Shown: positions 45,792 through 54,782 of the stretch, one piece after another
How positions within the stretch are numbered: the first letter of the stretch is position 1
Layout: each line of letters starts with the position of its first letter
Assembly: GCF_900636535.1 (NCBI RefSeq)
Contig: NZ_LR134289.1
Location: forward strand, 1,550,001 to 1,614,000
Direction: 5' to 3'
Source of the DNA: Chryseobacterium gleum
GTDB lineage: Bacteria > Bacteroidota > Bacteroidia > Flavobacteriales > Weeksellaceae
Length of the DNA stretch: 64,000 bases
The notes under the pieces: generated by a model
Seen by the model: the letters and a program-made list of their open reading frames with translations, nothing else
Told to the model about the DNA's origin: nothing
Databases searched by the model: none
Program-made: the position numbers and the translations under genes

Positions 45792-47867
45792 TTATTTCTT
45801 TTTTCGTTTATCAAACTCAAAGGAACTTTCGGCATTTTCATTCAATACGATGTAGGCATCGAATTTCTTTCCGGCTTTGCTTTTCATTCCTTTGATAAGC
45901 GGGCTTTTAAGGTTATTGATAAGGCTCGTTATATCGGCTATGCTTAATTGCACTTCACATATTTTGCGGAACTGCACCCAATTACAATTATCGTCAGGGC
46001 ATTTTACAAGCTTATCACGGATAATTAATTGCTGGCTTTTACATTTAGGGCAGGTCAGCTTTGGCAGGTTTTCGTTGGCAATGGAAGTTTGCAGCAATTC
46101 GTCAGTTATGGACTTCGCATAGATTTCCATTTCTCTCAGGAATACTCTTGCATCAACTTCGTTGTTCTCGATTTTCTGCAAAGCCAATTCCCATTCGGCG
46201 GTCATTGCCACATCTGCAATTTTGCGGTCTTTTACCAATTCGTAAACCTGTAATCCTTTCTCGGTTGGGATTAAGGATTTTTTATCTCTTTGGATATAAT
46301 TTCGGGTAAACAACGTTTCGATTATCGACGCTCTTGTGGCAGGTGTACCGATACCGATATTTTGCAGGGCTTTCCGTTCTTCTTCGTTTTCGATTTCCTT
46401 TCCTGCATTTTCCATTGCCGACAATAATCCGGCTTCAGTAAACAGTACGGGTGGTTTGGTTTTCTTCTCCAAACAGGAGGTTTCTTTAATCTTAAGCTCA
46501 TCGCCCTTTTTCAGTTCGGGCAAATCCTGTATCGGTTCGGTATTTTCGTCCGAGAAATTGCCTTTTATGGAACGCCAGCCAGCCTCTAATATCTTACAGC
46601 CTTTCAGTGTAAAATCGTAGTGTGATACTTCCAACGCTATATCCGTAACTTCTTTTATGCAGGCTTGTGATATGGCTTCGAGTAAGCGAAAGGCAATCAT
46701 ATTATAGACTTTTGTTTCGTCCGCATTAACAGCTGACGGAATTTTATAGGTTATGAGCAATCCGTGGTGGTCTGTTACACGTAAATCGTTTACGATACGC
46801 TTATTAAACCGTCCCCATTTTAATTTTGATACCGCTTGCTTAAATTGCTCATTGTCCAATGCTCTTACAAGGTTTGGAATTTCAGCCCACATATCTTCAG
46901 GTATGTATTTACTTCCGGTACGAGGATAGGTAATAAACTTTTGCTCGTAAAGACTTTGAGCAATATTGAGCGTTTGCTCGGCAGACAGGTTCAGTTTTTT
47001 ATTGGCTTCTTTTTGTAAACCTGTAAGGTCGAACAATAAAGGCGGTTGCTCCGTTACATTCTTGCTTTCCACCGACACAACCGTTGCAATTCCGTGTCTT
47101 TCGATTAACTTCAAAGTATCTTCGGCTAACTTTTGTTCGTCCCATTTCGTTTTAGAGATACTTTTGAAATCAATATTTTCTTTGTTGTGTGATAGCTGAA
47201 TTTGCCAATACTTCTTAATAGAGAAATTTTTATTTTCCAGATAGCGTTTGCAAATCAGAGCTAATGTAGGCGTTTGTACTCTGCCCAGTGAGTAAACTCC
47301 GTTACCTGCGGAGATACTCAATGCTTGTGTGGCATTGATACCCACCAGCCAATCGGCACGGCTTCTTCCTTGTGCTGCCTGAAATAAACCGTCAAATGCT
47401 GTTCCGTTTTTCAAGTTGTCAAACCCTTGCTTGATTGCCTTTTCAGTAAGCGAACTAATCCAAAGCCGTTCAAATGGTTTCTTGCATTTCAGATGTTCGT
47501 AGATATAGCGAAAGATGAGTTCGCCCTCACGTCCTGCATCGGTAGCAACGATAATACTATCGCTTTTGTTAAACAGTTCTTTAATTATTTTCAGTTGCTT
47601 TAATGCTCCCATATCAGCTTGATAGCCTTTGTCTTTTTTGACCCTGCGAATGGTCAAAATAAACGGGTTTGGGAGGATGGGTAATGAAGCCTTGTCAAAT
47701 CCCGAAATCCCGTAATCTTCGGGCATTCCCAAACCAATTAAATGACCAAATGCCCACGTAACAAAATAGCCATTACCCGTCAGGTAGCCGTCTTTTTTAT
47801 CAGATGCTCCCAACAGGCTGGCTATTTCTCTTGCTACGCTTGGTTTTTCTGCAATGATTGTTTTCAT
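45792..47867 (-). CDS. topB: DNA topoisomerase III (Exc-like)
   Basis: A 691-residue type IA topoisomerase. Toprim motifs are visible at the N-terminus (MKTIIAEKPSVAREIASLLG; ATDAGREGELIFRYI), the active-site tyrosine in KFITYPRTGSKYIPEDM, and a C-terminal zinc finger (CPKCKSQQLIIRDKLVKCPDDNC). In CTnDOT the matching gene exc lies in the RteC-controlled excision operon. The order here (rteC, two HTH genes, DUF3945, topB) mirrors that operon. Confidence 0.95.
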   Translation of the reverse strand: MKTIIAEKPSVAREIASLLGASDKKDGYLTGNGYFVTWAFGHLIGLGMPEDYGISGFDKASLPILPNPFILTIRRVKKDKGYQADMGALKQLKIIKELFNKSDSIIVATDAGREGELIFRYIYEHLKCKKPFERLWISSLTEKAIKQGFDNLKNGTAFDGLFQAAQGRSRADWLVGINATQALSISAGNGVYSLGRVQTPTLALICKRYLENKNFSIKKYWQIQLSHNKENIDFKSISKTKWDEQKLAEDTLKLIERHGIATVVSVESKNVTEQPPLLFDLTGLQKEANKKLNLSAEQTLNIAQSLYEQKFITYPRTGSKYIPEDMWAEIPNLVRALDNEQFKQAVSKLKWGRFNKRIVNDLRVTDHHGLLITYKIPSAVNADETKVYNMIAFRLLEAISQACIKEVTDIALEVSHYDFTLKGCKILEAGWRSIKGNFSDENTEPIQDLPELKKGDELKIKETSCLEKKTKPPVLFTEAGLLSAMENAGKEIENEEERKALQNIGIGTPATRASIIETLFTRNYIQRDKKSLIPTEKGLQVYELVKDRKIADVAMTAEWELALQKIENNEVDARVFLREMEIYAKSITDELLQTSIANENLPKLTCPKCKSQQLIIRDKLVKCPDDNCNWVQFRKICEVQLSIADITSLINNLKSPLIKGMKSKAGKKFDAYIVLNENAESSFEFDKRKKK

Positions 47868-47873
47868 ACTTGA

Positions 47874-49337
47874 TTACCTTTTTACGCCTTTGGATTTTGC
47901 AGGAGCTTTCGGCTTTTCCTGTTGTTCCTGCTGTTGTTTGTTTTTCGGTCTTTGTTGCCCCGACTTCAAAGGCTCTTTGATGTTTTTGGTCGCTTCGTTG
48001 GTTTTGCCCTCTGAATTGACGACAGTTTGTGTTTTATGGGCTTCGATAGGTTTTGCCTGTGCCTTAACTTGGCTTGGAAAGGCAAAATCAGTTTTTCCGG
48101 TTTCTTTGTTGAAAGTGATATAACCCTGATACGGTTGTCCTTTTTTATCTTTCAATCCATCAATGTAGATGGTTTGACCGGCTTTGAAATCCTTATGTTG
48201 ATCATCGGTCAATTCTTTACCTCTGAATGTTTTTGGAGCTTCCTGAGATTGGTTTTGCTTATTTTCTTGAGTTTGTCCGTTGCTGTGGGTTTGCCTGTTA
48301 GAATTGTTTCGGTCGAACAAAAACTCCACATATCGCTTATCTGCATTGAACTGTACCGTTGCCGAAAATTCAGTTCCTTTCGTAGAAACCATACCTTCTA
48401 AATAAAGTGGTTTGCCTTCCAGTAGAGTTTGCTTTTGCTCTTCATTCAGTTTTACACCTTTAATTTCATCGGGAATTTTTATAAAATCCGTCCTCAATGC
48501 AATTACATCATTCGTTAGTCTGTCTATACTTATAATGGACGGCATCAGTTCTCCAGTTTTGGAATTTTTCAAATCTACCACACGCCCCATATTACCAGTT
48601 TCGAGCAGGTTCTTTTTGTCTTCATCCGTAAACTTGTGCCCGAAAAATTCAAAATGCAAATTGGGTTCTTTTTTGATGCCGTGTATTCCTACCACAACTT
48701 TTCCGTCTTCGGCTTGTTGTAAAGACAAGCGGGCATCTGTACGAAGAATTGTACCACCGAGGTTGACACCAATCGGTAAGAGTTCATTTGTTTTGTAACC
48801 TTTCAATAAAGGTTCAAGTAGGTTTCTCTTTTCAAGGTATTCCTTGCTTAATCCGAGATTGGTCATAGTATCCCAATCAATCTGTTCTGGTTTGTAGCGG
48901 TATTCGCTTGCTTCCTGTGTTGTTTGTGTTGTTGCCATATTATTTTGGTTTACTTGTTTCTTATCCGATTGCTGTTCTATTTTTACTTCGTGCTCTTTCA
49001 TTATTTTTTCGCCTTCAGGAGTTGGCTTGTCAACCTGCTTTTGCATTTCCTGTGCTTTTTCAACAGCGATAGGTGCAGGTACTTTGAAGAATGAAAAATT
49101 GGTAGGGTTCTTTAACTGGCTGAAAAAATTGGAGAAGAAGTTCGAAAAGAAATCACCACTTTTGTCCACACGCATAAACTGGTTTTGGTTTTTCTTCGTG
49201 GGGTCAACAGTTTCCATTTTCCCGTTTTCGTCTATACTCTTTACAGCTTGGATTTTCATTTTTTCTTTATCCAGCACCAGCAATATGTCCGATAACTGTT
49301 CGGGCATTTCCTGTTTATTTATGGTTTCTTCACTCAT
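47874..49337 (-). CDS. DUF3945/DUF4099 family protein
   Basis: A 487-residue soluble protein rich in Gln and Lys. It has a DUF4099-like region (EQIDWDTMTNLGLSKEYLEKRNLLEPLLKGYKTNELLPI) and two DUF3945-type repeats (FRGKELTDDQHKDFKAGQTIYIDGLKDKKG and IKGVKLNEEQKQTLLEGKPLYLEGMVSTKG). The tail is low-complexity Lys/Gln. It is encoded 6 bp upstream of topB; the corresponding CTnDOT position is orf3 of the excision operon. Function unknown. Confidence 0.8.
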   Translation of the reverse strand: MSEETINKQEMPEQLSDILLVLDKEKMKIQAVKSIDENGKMETVDPTKKNQNQFMRVDKSGDFFSNFFSNFFSQLKNPTNFSFFKVPAPIAVEKAQEMQKQVDKPTPEGEKIMKEHEVKIEQQSDKKQVNQNNMATTQTTQEASEYRYKPEQIDWDTMTNLGLSKEYLEKRNLLEPLLKGYKTNELLPIGVNLGGTILRTDARLSLQQAEDGKVVVGIHGIKKEPNLHFEFFGHKFTDEDKKNLLETGNMGRVVDLKNSKTGELMPSIISIDRLTNDVIALRTDFIKIPDEIKGVKLNEEQKQTLLEGKPLYLEGMVSTKGTEFSATVQFNADKRYVEFLFDRNNSNRQTHSNGQTQENKQNQSQEAPKTFRGKELTDDQHKDFKAGQTIYIDGLKDKKGQPYQGYITFNKETGKTDFAFPSQVKAQAKPIEAHKTQTVVNSEGKTNEATKNIKEPLKSGQQRPKNKQQQEQQEKPKAPAKSKGVKR

Positions 49338-49398
49338 AGTCTGAAAATTTTAAAATTCAATGCCGAATGTAAAGGAAGCCTTCACTGAATTGCATTAC

Positions 49399-49434
49399 TT
49401 GGCACTGAAAGGCAGTGTTTGTCAATTATTGGCG
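49399..49434. promoter_or_regulatory. GGCAGTGTTTGTC motif upstream of the DUF3945-topB genes
   Basis: Contains TTGGCACTGAAAGGCAGTG and then TTTGTCAATTATTGGCGTTAT. On the minus strand: ACGCCAATAATTGACAAACACTGCC. It ends about 60 bp from the DUF3945 start, at the same kind of distance as the copies before mobC and the methylase-helicase operon. Confidence 0.5.
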
Positions 49435-49728
49435 TTATCTGGTTGAAGGTGGGTTAAAGCTATCTCTGATGAATTGATGAACATCAGACAATTTGTAATA
49501 AAGTTTGCCACTAATGGTGTAATAGGGCAGTTTGCCGATGGAGCGATACCGTTGCAGGGAACGGTTGCTGATTTTCAGCATCTGAAGTAAATCCTGGTTA
49601 TCGAGTAGTTCCTCGCCATCTATGCTATTACGTTTCTTTTGTAACTCATCTATATTATCGCCCAGCATATCAAGACGTCCCATTAAGCGTTCCATCCACG
49701 CCAAAAATTCCATTCTGTCAATATTCAT
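49435..49728 (-). CDS. Excisionase-like helix-turn-helix protein (Xis2d-like)
   Basis: A 97-residue protein with a coiled N-terminus and a MerR/HTH_17-type DNA-binding domain (LLDNQDLLQMLKISNRSLQRYRSIGKLPYYTISGKLYYKLSDVHQFI). Small proteins like this act as recombination directionality factors. It is the second of two tandem HTH genes between rteC and topB, the position of xis2d in CTnDOT. Confidence 0.75.
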   Translation of the reverse strand: MNIDRMEFLAWMERLMGRLDMLGDNIDELQKKRNSIDGEELLDNQDLLQMLKISNRSLQRYRSIGKLPYYTISGKLYYKLSDVHQFIRDSFNPPSTR

Positions 49729-49752
49729 AATGATATTTTTAAGGGTTCATAC

Positions 49753-50106
49753 CTATTTTTTATCTTTCTTTAGCTTTCTGCCTTTTTCGATGTAGCTTTT
49801 GCCTTTTGCCATAAGCTCCTGCACAAATTCGTCACTGCTCTGTATGGCATTGGCATTGAGCATTTCTTTGATAGCTCCAATGGTGTAGAAATACTGACCG
49901 TAAATTTTTGAATAAGATATCTCACCTTTAGTACGCATACGCCACAGCGTTTTCTCGCTGATGTGAAGGTATTGGCATACCTCATGGTTATTGAGCCAAA
50001 GGTCATCATAGCTTGTATTCTCCAATCTTTTCAGGTAGTCGGCAATGGCATTGATACAGCTGTTGAGCTGTTGCCAGGCTTCTTCTTCAATGGTTATTAT
50101 TTTCAT
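49753..50106 (-). CDS. Excisionase-like helix-turn-helix protein (Xis2c-like)
   Basis: A 117-residue protein with the HTH_17 pattern WLNNHEVCQYLHISEKTLWRMRTKGEISYSKIYGQYFYTIGAIKEML and a basic tail. It is the first gene of the putative excision operon, corresponding to xis2c of CTnDOT. Its promoter region holds the GGCAGTG motif and an AACTTTG -7-like box close together. Confidence 0.75.
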   Translation of the reverse strand: MKIITIEEEAWQQLNSCINAIADYLKRLENTSYDDLWLNNHEVCQYLHISEKTLWRMRTKGEISYSKIYGQYFYTIGAIKEMLNANAIQSSDEFVQELMAKGKSYIEKGRKLKKDKK

Positions 50107-50145
50107 TGCACAGCTTTTTAAAGTTTACTATGCAAAGTTGTTAAG

Positions 50146-50180
50146 AGTGGCAGTGTTTGTCTGCCAAGCCTTGCCAATTG
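50146..50180. promoter_or_regulatory. TGGCAGTGTTTGTC motif at the excision-operon promoter
   Basis: TGGCA-N9-TGCCA inverted repeat within GTGGCAGTGTTTGTCTGCCA, 40 bp upstream of the first HTH gene. On the minus strand it lies about 12 bp ahead of ACAACTTTGC, a -7-like box. A palindrome TGCCAATTGGCA follows at 50282-50293. Confidence 0.55.
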
Positions 50181-50310
50181 GTTTAGCGGTTTTTTGAAAA
50201 TTTTTACATTTAGGGAAAACTCTTGTTTAATAAGGGTTTGGAGGCATTGGGGATATTTTGGAATACAGTTTTGCAAACATTTGCCAATTGGCAGATATGG
50301 GCAAAGAAAA

Positions 50311-50333
50311 AGCAGTACATTTTGTGTACTGCT
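50311..50333 (-). terminator. Terminator of the second rteC gene
   Basis: Arms AGCAGTACA and TGTACTGCT with a 5-nt loop; on the minus strand followed by TTTTTC. It lies 24 bp beyond the rteC stop, separating rteC from the excision operon. Confidence 0.75.
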
Positions 50334-50356
50334 CTGAACATACCGTTTTAATGTAG

Positions 50357-51247
50357 CTAAAGGTCTTTATCCATATATTCTTCGAGTGATATTTTGAGCT
50401 GGTCTAAAAATGCCGTCCGGGAACCTGCCCTTGTCTTCATTCGGTGGAAAGAGTGATGTATATCGTTTAAGGGGGTTCGGAATAGCACCTGAAAAATCAA
50501 TGCTAATTTTCGAATGCCAATTTTTCCGTGTGCAATGGAATTGGAAGCATATAGAGCGTATATTAGTTCGATAAGTGCATTTTGAGAATTTGTCCAAGAA
50601 ATATCTTTGTTCGCATCTCCGTTTGTTAAAATCATATCAGGGATTTCTTCAGGATTTATTTTGGTAAGCAGGTAAGTGTAGAGCAGTTCGTTGGCTATAA
50701 TATGTGCCACTTTGTTATCATAGTAGGTTGAAAAGCTAAGGTCAATTTCAAATACTCCACTCTTTAATCCGTCGTGGTAGTTAATTTGATCGAGCCTGAA
50801 GTAAATATGATCACGGTCAACTCTGGAAGCACGATAATACCTGTAAAAATCCTCGTTGCATATACTCTCTTTATATTCTGCTTTGAGGGTTTTTAATAGG
50901 TTTTCGTAATAGCTTTGATGTATTTTACCATTACTCACGGGGCAAGTAGTTTCGATACGGAACACTTTGTTATAGTAAATGAGCTTTCCTAAAACTTGTG
51001 GCTTGACATTCTTAAAAAAGTCAATCTCCTGTTGTTCATCTACAAAGTTATCCTGCAATACTTTTGCTTTTATATTTCTCAGCATTTCATTTAAGAACAA
51101 AGTCATTTGGTATGCCTCGTCTGCCGTTCGCATCATTTGAGAAGACAGCTTATCTTCCTGACGATGAATTTGCGATAATATTTTATTCAACACGATTTCC
51201 ATAGCATAGTAGTTTAGAAGTTCTTGCAATTTGTTTCGGAGTTGCAT
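50357..51247 (-). CDS. rteC: RteC, regulator of element excision
   Basis: An intact 296-residue RteC homologue with the family blocks EIDFFKNVKPQVLGKLIYYNKVFRIE, FYRYYRASRVDRDHIYFRLD, FSTYYDNKVAHIIANELL and ALIELIYALYASNSIAHG. In CTnDOT, RteC binds upstream of the excision operon and activates it. The gene here lies directly upstream of the two excisionase-like genes on the same strand. It is one of three rteC-type genes in this window. Confidence 0.9.
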   Translation of the reverse strand: MQLRNKLQELLNYYAMEIVLNKILSQIHRQEDKLSSQMMRTADEAYQMTLFLNEMLRNIKAKVLQDNFVDEQQEIDFFKNVKPQVLGKLIYYNKVFRIETTCPVSNGKIHQSYYENLLKTLKAEYKESICNEDFYRYYRASRVDRDHIYFRLDQINYHDGLKSGVFEIDLSFSTYYDNKVAHIIANELLYTYLLTKINPEEIPDMILTNGDANKDISWTNSQNALIELIYALYASNSIAHGKIGIRKLALIFQVLFRTPLNDIHHSFHRMKTRAGSRTAFLDQLKISLEEYMDKDL

Positions 51248-51393
51248 CTATTGTTGATAGTCCAAAATTTGGCAATAATATTGAAACCATTATCACAGCT
51301 TCCCCCCATTGGGGAGATTTTATTGATAATGAAAGTATATAGGGGAAGACGAAATAAAGGGTAAAACACTAATGCGCTTTACCCTTTATTTTT

Positions 51394-51401
51394 TATATTT
51401 G
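51394..51401 (+). promoter_or_regulatory. Promoter -7 box of the TPR/AraC-type regulator
   Basis: TATATTTG fits TAnnTTTG, 26 bp upstream of the ATG at 51427. The -33 element is weak. Confidence 0.5.
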
Positions 51402-51426
51402 CAGTATTGATTTACAAGGTAATCAA

Positions 51427-52889
51427 ATGAAAGCAAGTGCAGTAAGCACCATTACTAAATCGTTACCGATCGAGTTTTACTCTCTTGTAGACTACTCTTT
51501 ATTAGCTACTTTGAGCTATATTAATCTTTTTGATGAAAAAAATTCAAATTTGCTCTGAACGAATATCTAAAAGCTTGGAACTACTTAGAACATACTAACG
51601 ACGAGTATCTTTATTATAAAAATCTATATCACATTGGCGTTGTTAAAAGTTACCTCGGCCACTATGAAGAAGCAGTAAAAGTATTTGAAAAATGCCGGGC
51701 ACATTATGGTGCAGAAAAAGCAATCGCTAATCTTCCCAATCTATCTTATAACAATAAGAAAGGTTTTTTAAACAGCCTTCAACAAAATGCTTCATGCCTT
51801 GTAGAGCTGAACCGTTTGGAAGAAGCTCGTTTATTAATTAACGAGGGCTTAAAAAAGACTGCTGGCGACATAGATTTTTACATTGAAAGAAGTTACTTTT
51901 ATAAGTTACAGGGAATCATTGACTTTAAAAACAAAAACTACAATAGAGCAATTTCAAACTTTAATAATGCCCTCGCAGGTGTAGAAAAGAAAAATGATTT
52001 CACTAACATTTCCGCTGTCTATTTCTATAAAGGAAAAAGTCTTCTGCATAAAAACAAACTCAATGAAGCTATACAATATTTTAAAAAAGTTGATTCCATC
52101 TTTAAAAAACATGAGTTCATCTTACCTGAAGTAAGAGAAAGTTATGAGATATTGATCAATTTTTCTAAAAATACAAATAATGATAAAAAGGAGCTCTACT
52201 ATACTAAACAGTTACTTAAAGTAGACCACATTCTTTCGACTGACTTCAAATATCTGTCTGAAAAAATCCATAAAGAATACGATACTAAAGATCTGCTGCA
52301 AGCAAAAAGAAGATTGGAAATTTCTAGTACCAACGGATATAGTATAGCATTTGTATTATTTTTCTTCCTGCTCGTTCTTTTCCTTATATTGTTTTTCAGA
52401 TGGCAAAATGAAAAAAGAATCCAAGAAAAATATAACGAACTGTTGGCAAAAATGAAATCCGATGCTGAGCAAAAGCCAGCTGAAAAAGTAGATTTTAAGT
52501 TAAAAAACTCAAAACTAAATGAAGAAAAAGCCAATGAACTTTTATCTAAGCTAACAGCGCTTGAACGAGATAATTTCTTTCTTGAAAAAAGTATGACACT
52601 TAATAAACTTTCAATAAAATTAAAAACAAATACAACTTATCTATCTGAAATTATAAATGACTACAAAGGTTGCAATTTTAACACCTATTTAAATCAGCTT
52701 AGAATAAGCTATATAACGCAAAAATTGTATGAAGATAAATTATGGCGTAAATATTCTACTAATGCGTTAAGTGCTGAAGCAGGATTCACCAACAAATCAA
52801 AATTTTCAAAGGCCTTCTACAACAGAAACGGGCTATCACCAATTGAATTCATAAGAAAAAGAAATAAGGAATTAGGTGATGATGTGTAA
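51427..52889 (+). pseudogene. TPR-transmembrane-AraC regulator, frameshifted at an A7 tract
   Basis: The ATG at 51427 opens a frame (MKASAVSTITKSL ... YINLFDEKNSNLL) that stops at 51558. The rest continues in another frame from KFALNEYLKAWNYLEH through several TPR units, a membrane helix (SIAFVLFFFLLVLFLILFF) and a C-terminal AraC helix-turn-helix ending with GFTNKSKFSKAFYNRNGLSPIEFI. The join lies at seven A residues (51536-51542); an eighth A would give an uninterrupted gene. The A-run could also slip during translation or transcription. The downstream part alone has a TTG at 51816. This architecture is common for Flavobacteria stress and surface regulators. Confidence 0.8.
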
Positions 52890-52940
52890 ATACTTTCATT
52901 TTTATTTCCTACACCTGCTTTCGCCTCCAACTCTGAGCTT

Positions 52941-53096
52941 TTATCCACTTCTAATTAATACCCATTGCACGTACTTACCGCAGTAATCTGGCATTATTTC
53001 TCCTTTCGATATATAGATTACGGTACTAATGGTTCCATCAACCTCCCATTCACCACTTACAGTACATTTTTTACCTGTTGCTAAAGAAACTTTCAA
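52941..53096 (-). CDS. Possible small protein or gene fragment
   Basis: A 51-codon frame from a TTG at 53096: Cys-Thr-Val-Ser-Gly start, SGEWEV and ISKGEIMPDYCGKYVQWVLI. The pattern of two cysteines with KGE-MP-YCGK-V-W resembles small Cys-containing proteins of Bacteroidota, but no ATG or ribosome site is evident. It is best treated as tentative. Confidence 0.3.
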   Translation of the reverse strand: MKVSLATGKKCTVSGEWEVDGTISTVIYISKGEIMPDYCGKYVQWVLIRSG

Positions 53097-53194
53097 ATTT
53101 TAGTTATTGTTTTTTAATTCGACTAACACGATATCGAGAATCGGGATCACGAATTTAGAGAAGCAATGCTTTTCTTAATAATGCCAGGTGGTAC

Positions 53195-53229
53195 GATTTA
53201 TAAATTGTACCCGGTACAATTTATAAATC
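53195..53229. repeat. 35-nt perfect palindrome
   Basis: Arms of 17 bp (GATTTATAAATTGTACC and its reverse complement) with a single central C. It lies 186 bp upstream of the third rteC gene. It has neither the T-run nor the GC-rich stem of a terminator; a dimeric-protein binding site or recombination site is more likely. Confidence 0.8.
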
Positions 53230-53414
53230 ATCCATTACACCATCCAATACAATATATTGATTATCAGTATCTTTTAAAACAAAGATCATCTTAAGTAAAT
53301 ATTCAATTAACTAATACCTTCATCTATAACGGAAGTTGCTAATAGGCTTTAAAAGACCATCTAAAAAGTTCAATTCGTCACTATTAGTCCGAATTTTACG
53401 TGTTAATAAAAAAT

Positions 53415-54269
53415 ATGCATATGAATCGACAAGTTTTTAGAAAAAGAATTGATCAATTATGGAACAGTTTAATGACGTCAATAGACCAGATTAACAGAAG
53501 TGACTTAGATATTATCTTTCGAGCTGAGGAAATTCTTATGGAGACGGATAAATCTATTACAAGTTTGAAAACATTGTTACAACAATACTCTTTTTCAGAC
53601 TGGAGCGACGAAATCTATTTCTTTAAAAATACCAAACCACAGTTTGTAGCAATCTACATTTATTACTCTAAAGTTCTATCAATAGAAGCCTCAAAACCAT
53701 ATGCCGATCCGCAGGCATTAAGGTCATATTACGAAAGTGAGCGAGCTGCTTTATTATATTTTTATAATGAGCAAAAAGAATTTATCAGCTATTATCGCAG
53801 AAAATCAACGTTTCTTGATAAAAAGTATTTCGTACGTTTCAAATTTGACTTTAAATTAAAACTCAGTCCAGAATTATATAATTACGATAAGGAGTTCTGC
53901 ACATCACACGACCATATCGTTGCACAAATTATTGCAAATGACCTCTTAGATCAATATCTAATGGACAAGGTGAGTACAAAAGATAAAAACGACAGATTAC
54001 CCATAAGTCAAGTCAGGAAACTAGAATGGACAGCTCCTAAAGTTGCCTTGATTGAATTGCTATATGCGCTTTATCAAACGAAGTGTTTTAACGGTGGTCA
54101 GTCAGATCTCGCGGAAATCTTTAGGTGGGCAGAGAGCTCATTAAACATTAACTTAGGTAATTACCATAAGACTTTAAGTGAAATTCGGTTACGAAAAGGG
54201 GAAAGAACTAAATTTATATCTTTACTAGACAAGAATTTGAAACATTTTCTTGATGATCTGGATATTTAA
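53415..54269 (+). CDS. rteC: Third RteC-family regulator
   Basis: An RteC homologue of about 284 residues, with EIYFFKNTKPQFVAIYIYYSKVLSIEASKPYAD, FISYYRRKSTFLDKKYF, CTSHDHIVAQIIANDLL and ALIELLYALYQTKCFNGG. I placed the start at the ATG at 53415; a GTG at 53400 and an ATG at 53421 are alternatives. It differs from both other copies and from the pseudogene, so it is not a recent duplicate. It is next to the plasmid-like replicon and ends at a 19-bp hairpin. Confidence 0.85.
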   Translation: MHMNRQVFRKRIDQLWNSLMTSIDQINRSDLDIIFRAEEILMETDKSITSLKTLLQQYSFSDWSDEIYFFKNTKPQFVAIYIYYSKVLSIEASKPYADPQALRSYYESERAALLYFYNEQKEFISYYRRKSTFLDKKYFVRFKFDFKLKLSPELYNYDKEFCTSHDHIVAQIIANDLLDQYLMDKVSTKDKNDRLPISQVRKLEWTAPKVALIELLYALYQTKCFNGGQSDLAEIFRWAESSLNINLGNYHKTLSEIRLRKGERTKFISLLDKNLKHFLDDLDI

Positions 54270-54405
54270 TGGTGAAAAATCTTTAAAATTTTTCTCATAC
54301 TGTGAAAAAATAGCATAACAAAAGCTTAAAGCAGATCAATTATTAAGCCTATAGAGCTATTTCTGATTTTCCATTTTAACAAAAGCCTGTCCTACAACTG
54401 GCTAC

Positions 54406-54451
54406 AAAGAAATCTTTCGGTAGTAACGAAAAACTACCGAAAGATTTCTTT
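54406..54451 (+). terminator. Terminator after the third rteC
   Basis: Perfect 19-bp arms AAAGAAATCTTTCGGTAGT and its reverse complement with an 8-nt loop. It lies 136 bp after the rteC stop and 41 bp before the next gene. Confidence 0.65.
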
Positions 54452-54491
54452 TCTGATTTGCAAATTTTGTCAAGTGATTAAAATTTGAACT

Positions 54492-54758
54492 ATGGAAATA
54501 TCTATTGTAACCAAAGAAGATCTTAAGCAGTTAGAAAAAGAACTGTTGGAAGAGATTAAACACCTGCTGGAAAATAGCACTCCAATACAAAAACAATGGC
54601 TTCGCAGCTCTGAGGTAAGAAAATTACTGAATATATCGTCCGGTACCTTACAAACTCTACGGATTAATGGTACTTTAACATATAGCAAGATCGGGGGCTC
54701 TCTGTTTTACAGCTACAAAGACATTCAAAAACTACTCGAACAGGTTACCAGCCATTAA
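54492..54758 (+). CDS. Helix-turn-helix protein of the replicon module
   Basis: An 88-residue protein with a coiled N-terminus and an HTH_17-type domain (LRSSEVRKLLNISSGTLQTLRINGTLTYSKIGGSLFYSYKDIQKLL). It resembles excisionases and small regulators like those at 49435 and 49753, but here it leads the operon that ends with the replication initiator. It may control that operon. Confidence 0.8.
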   Translation: MEISIVTKEDLKQLEKELLEEIKHLLENSTPIQKQWLRSSEVRKLLNISSGTLQTLRINGTLTYSKIGGSLFYSYKDIQKLLEQVTSH

Positions 54759-54782
54759 TATTCATTAATAATTAGCAGCAAA

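Larger units (their letters stand above)
52890..53414. other. 525-bp region without a convincing gene
   Basis: Contains a possible 51-codon minus-strand frame (52941-53096), stop-ridden sequence on both strands elsewhere, and a 35-nt palindrome (53195-53229). On the minus strand RDPDSRYRV... is readable just upstream of the small frame but stops; the two could be remains of one small gene. Confidence 0.5.
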
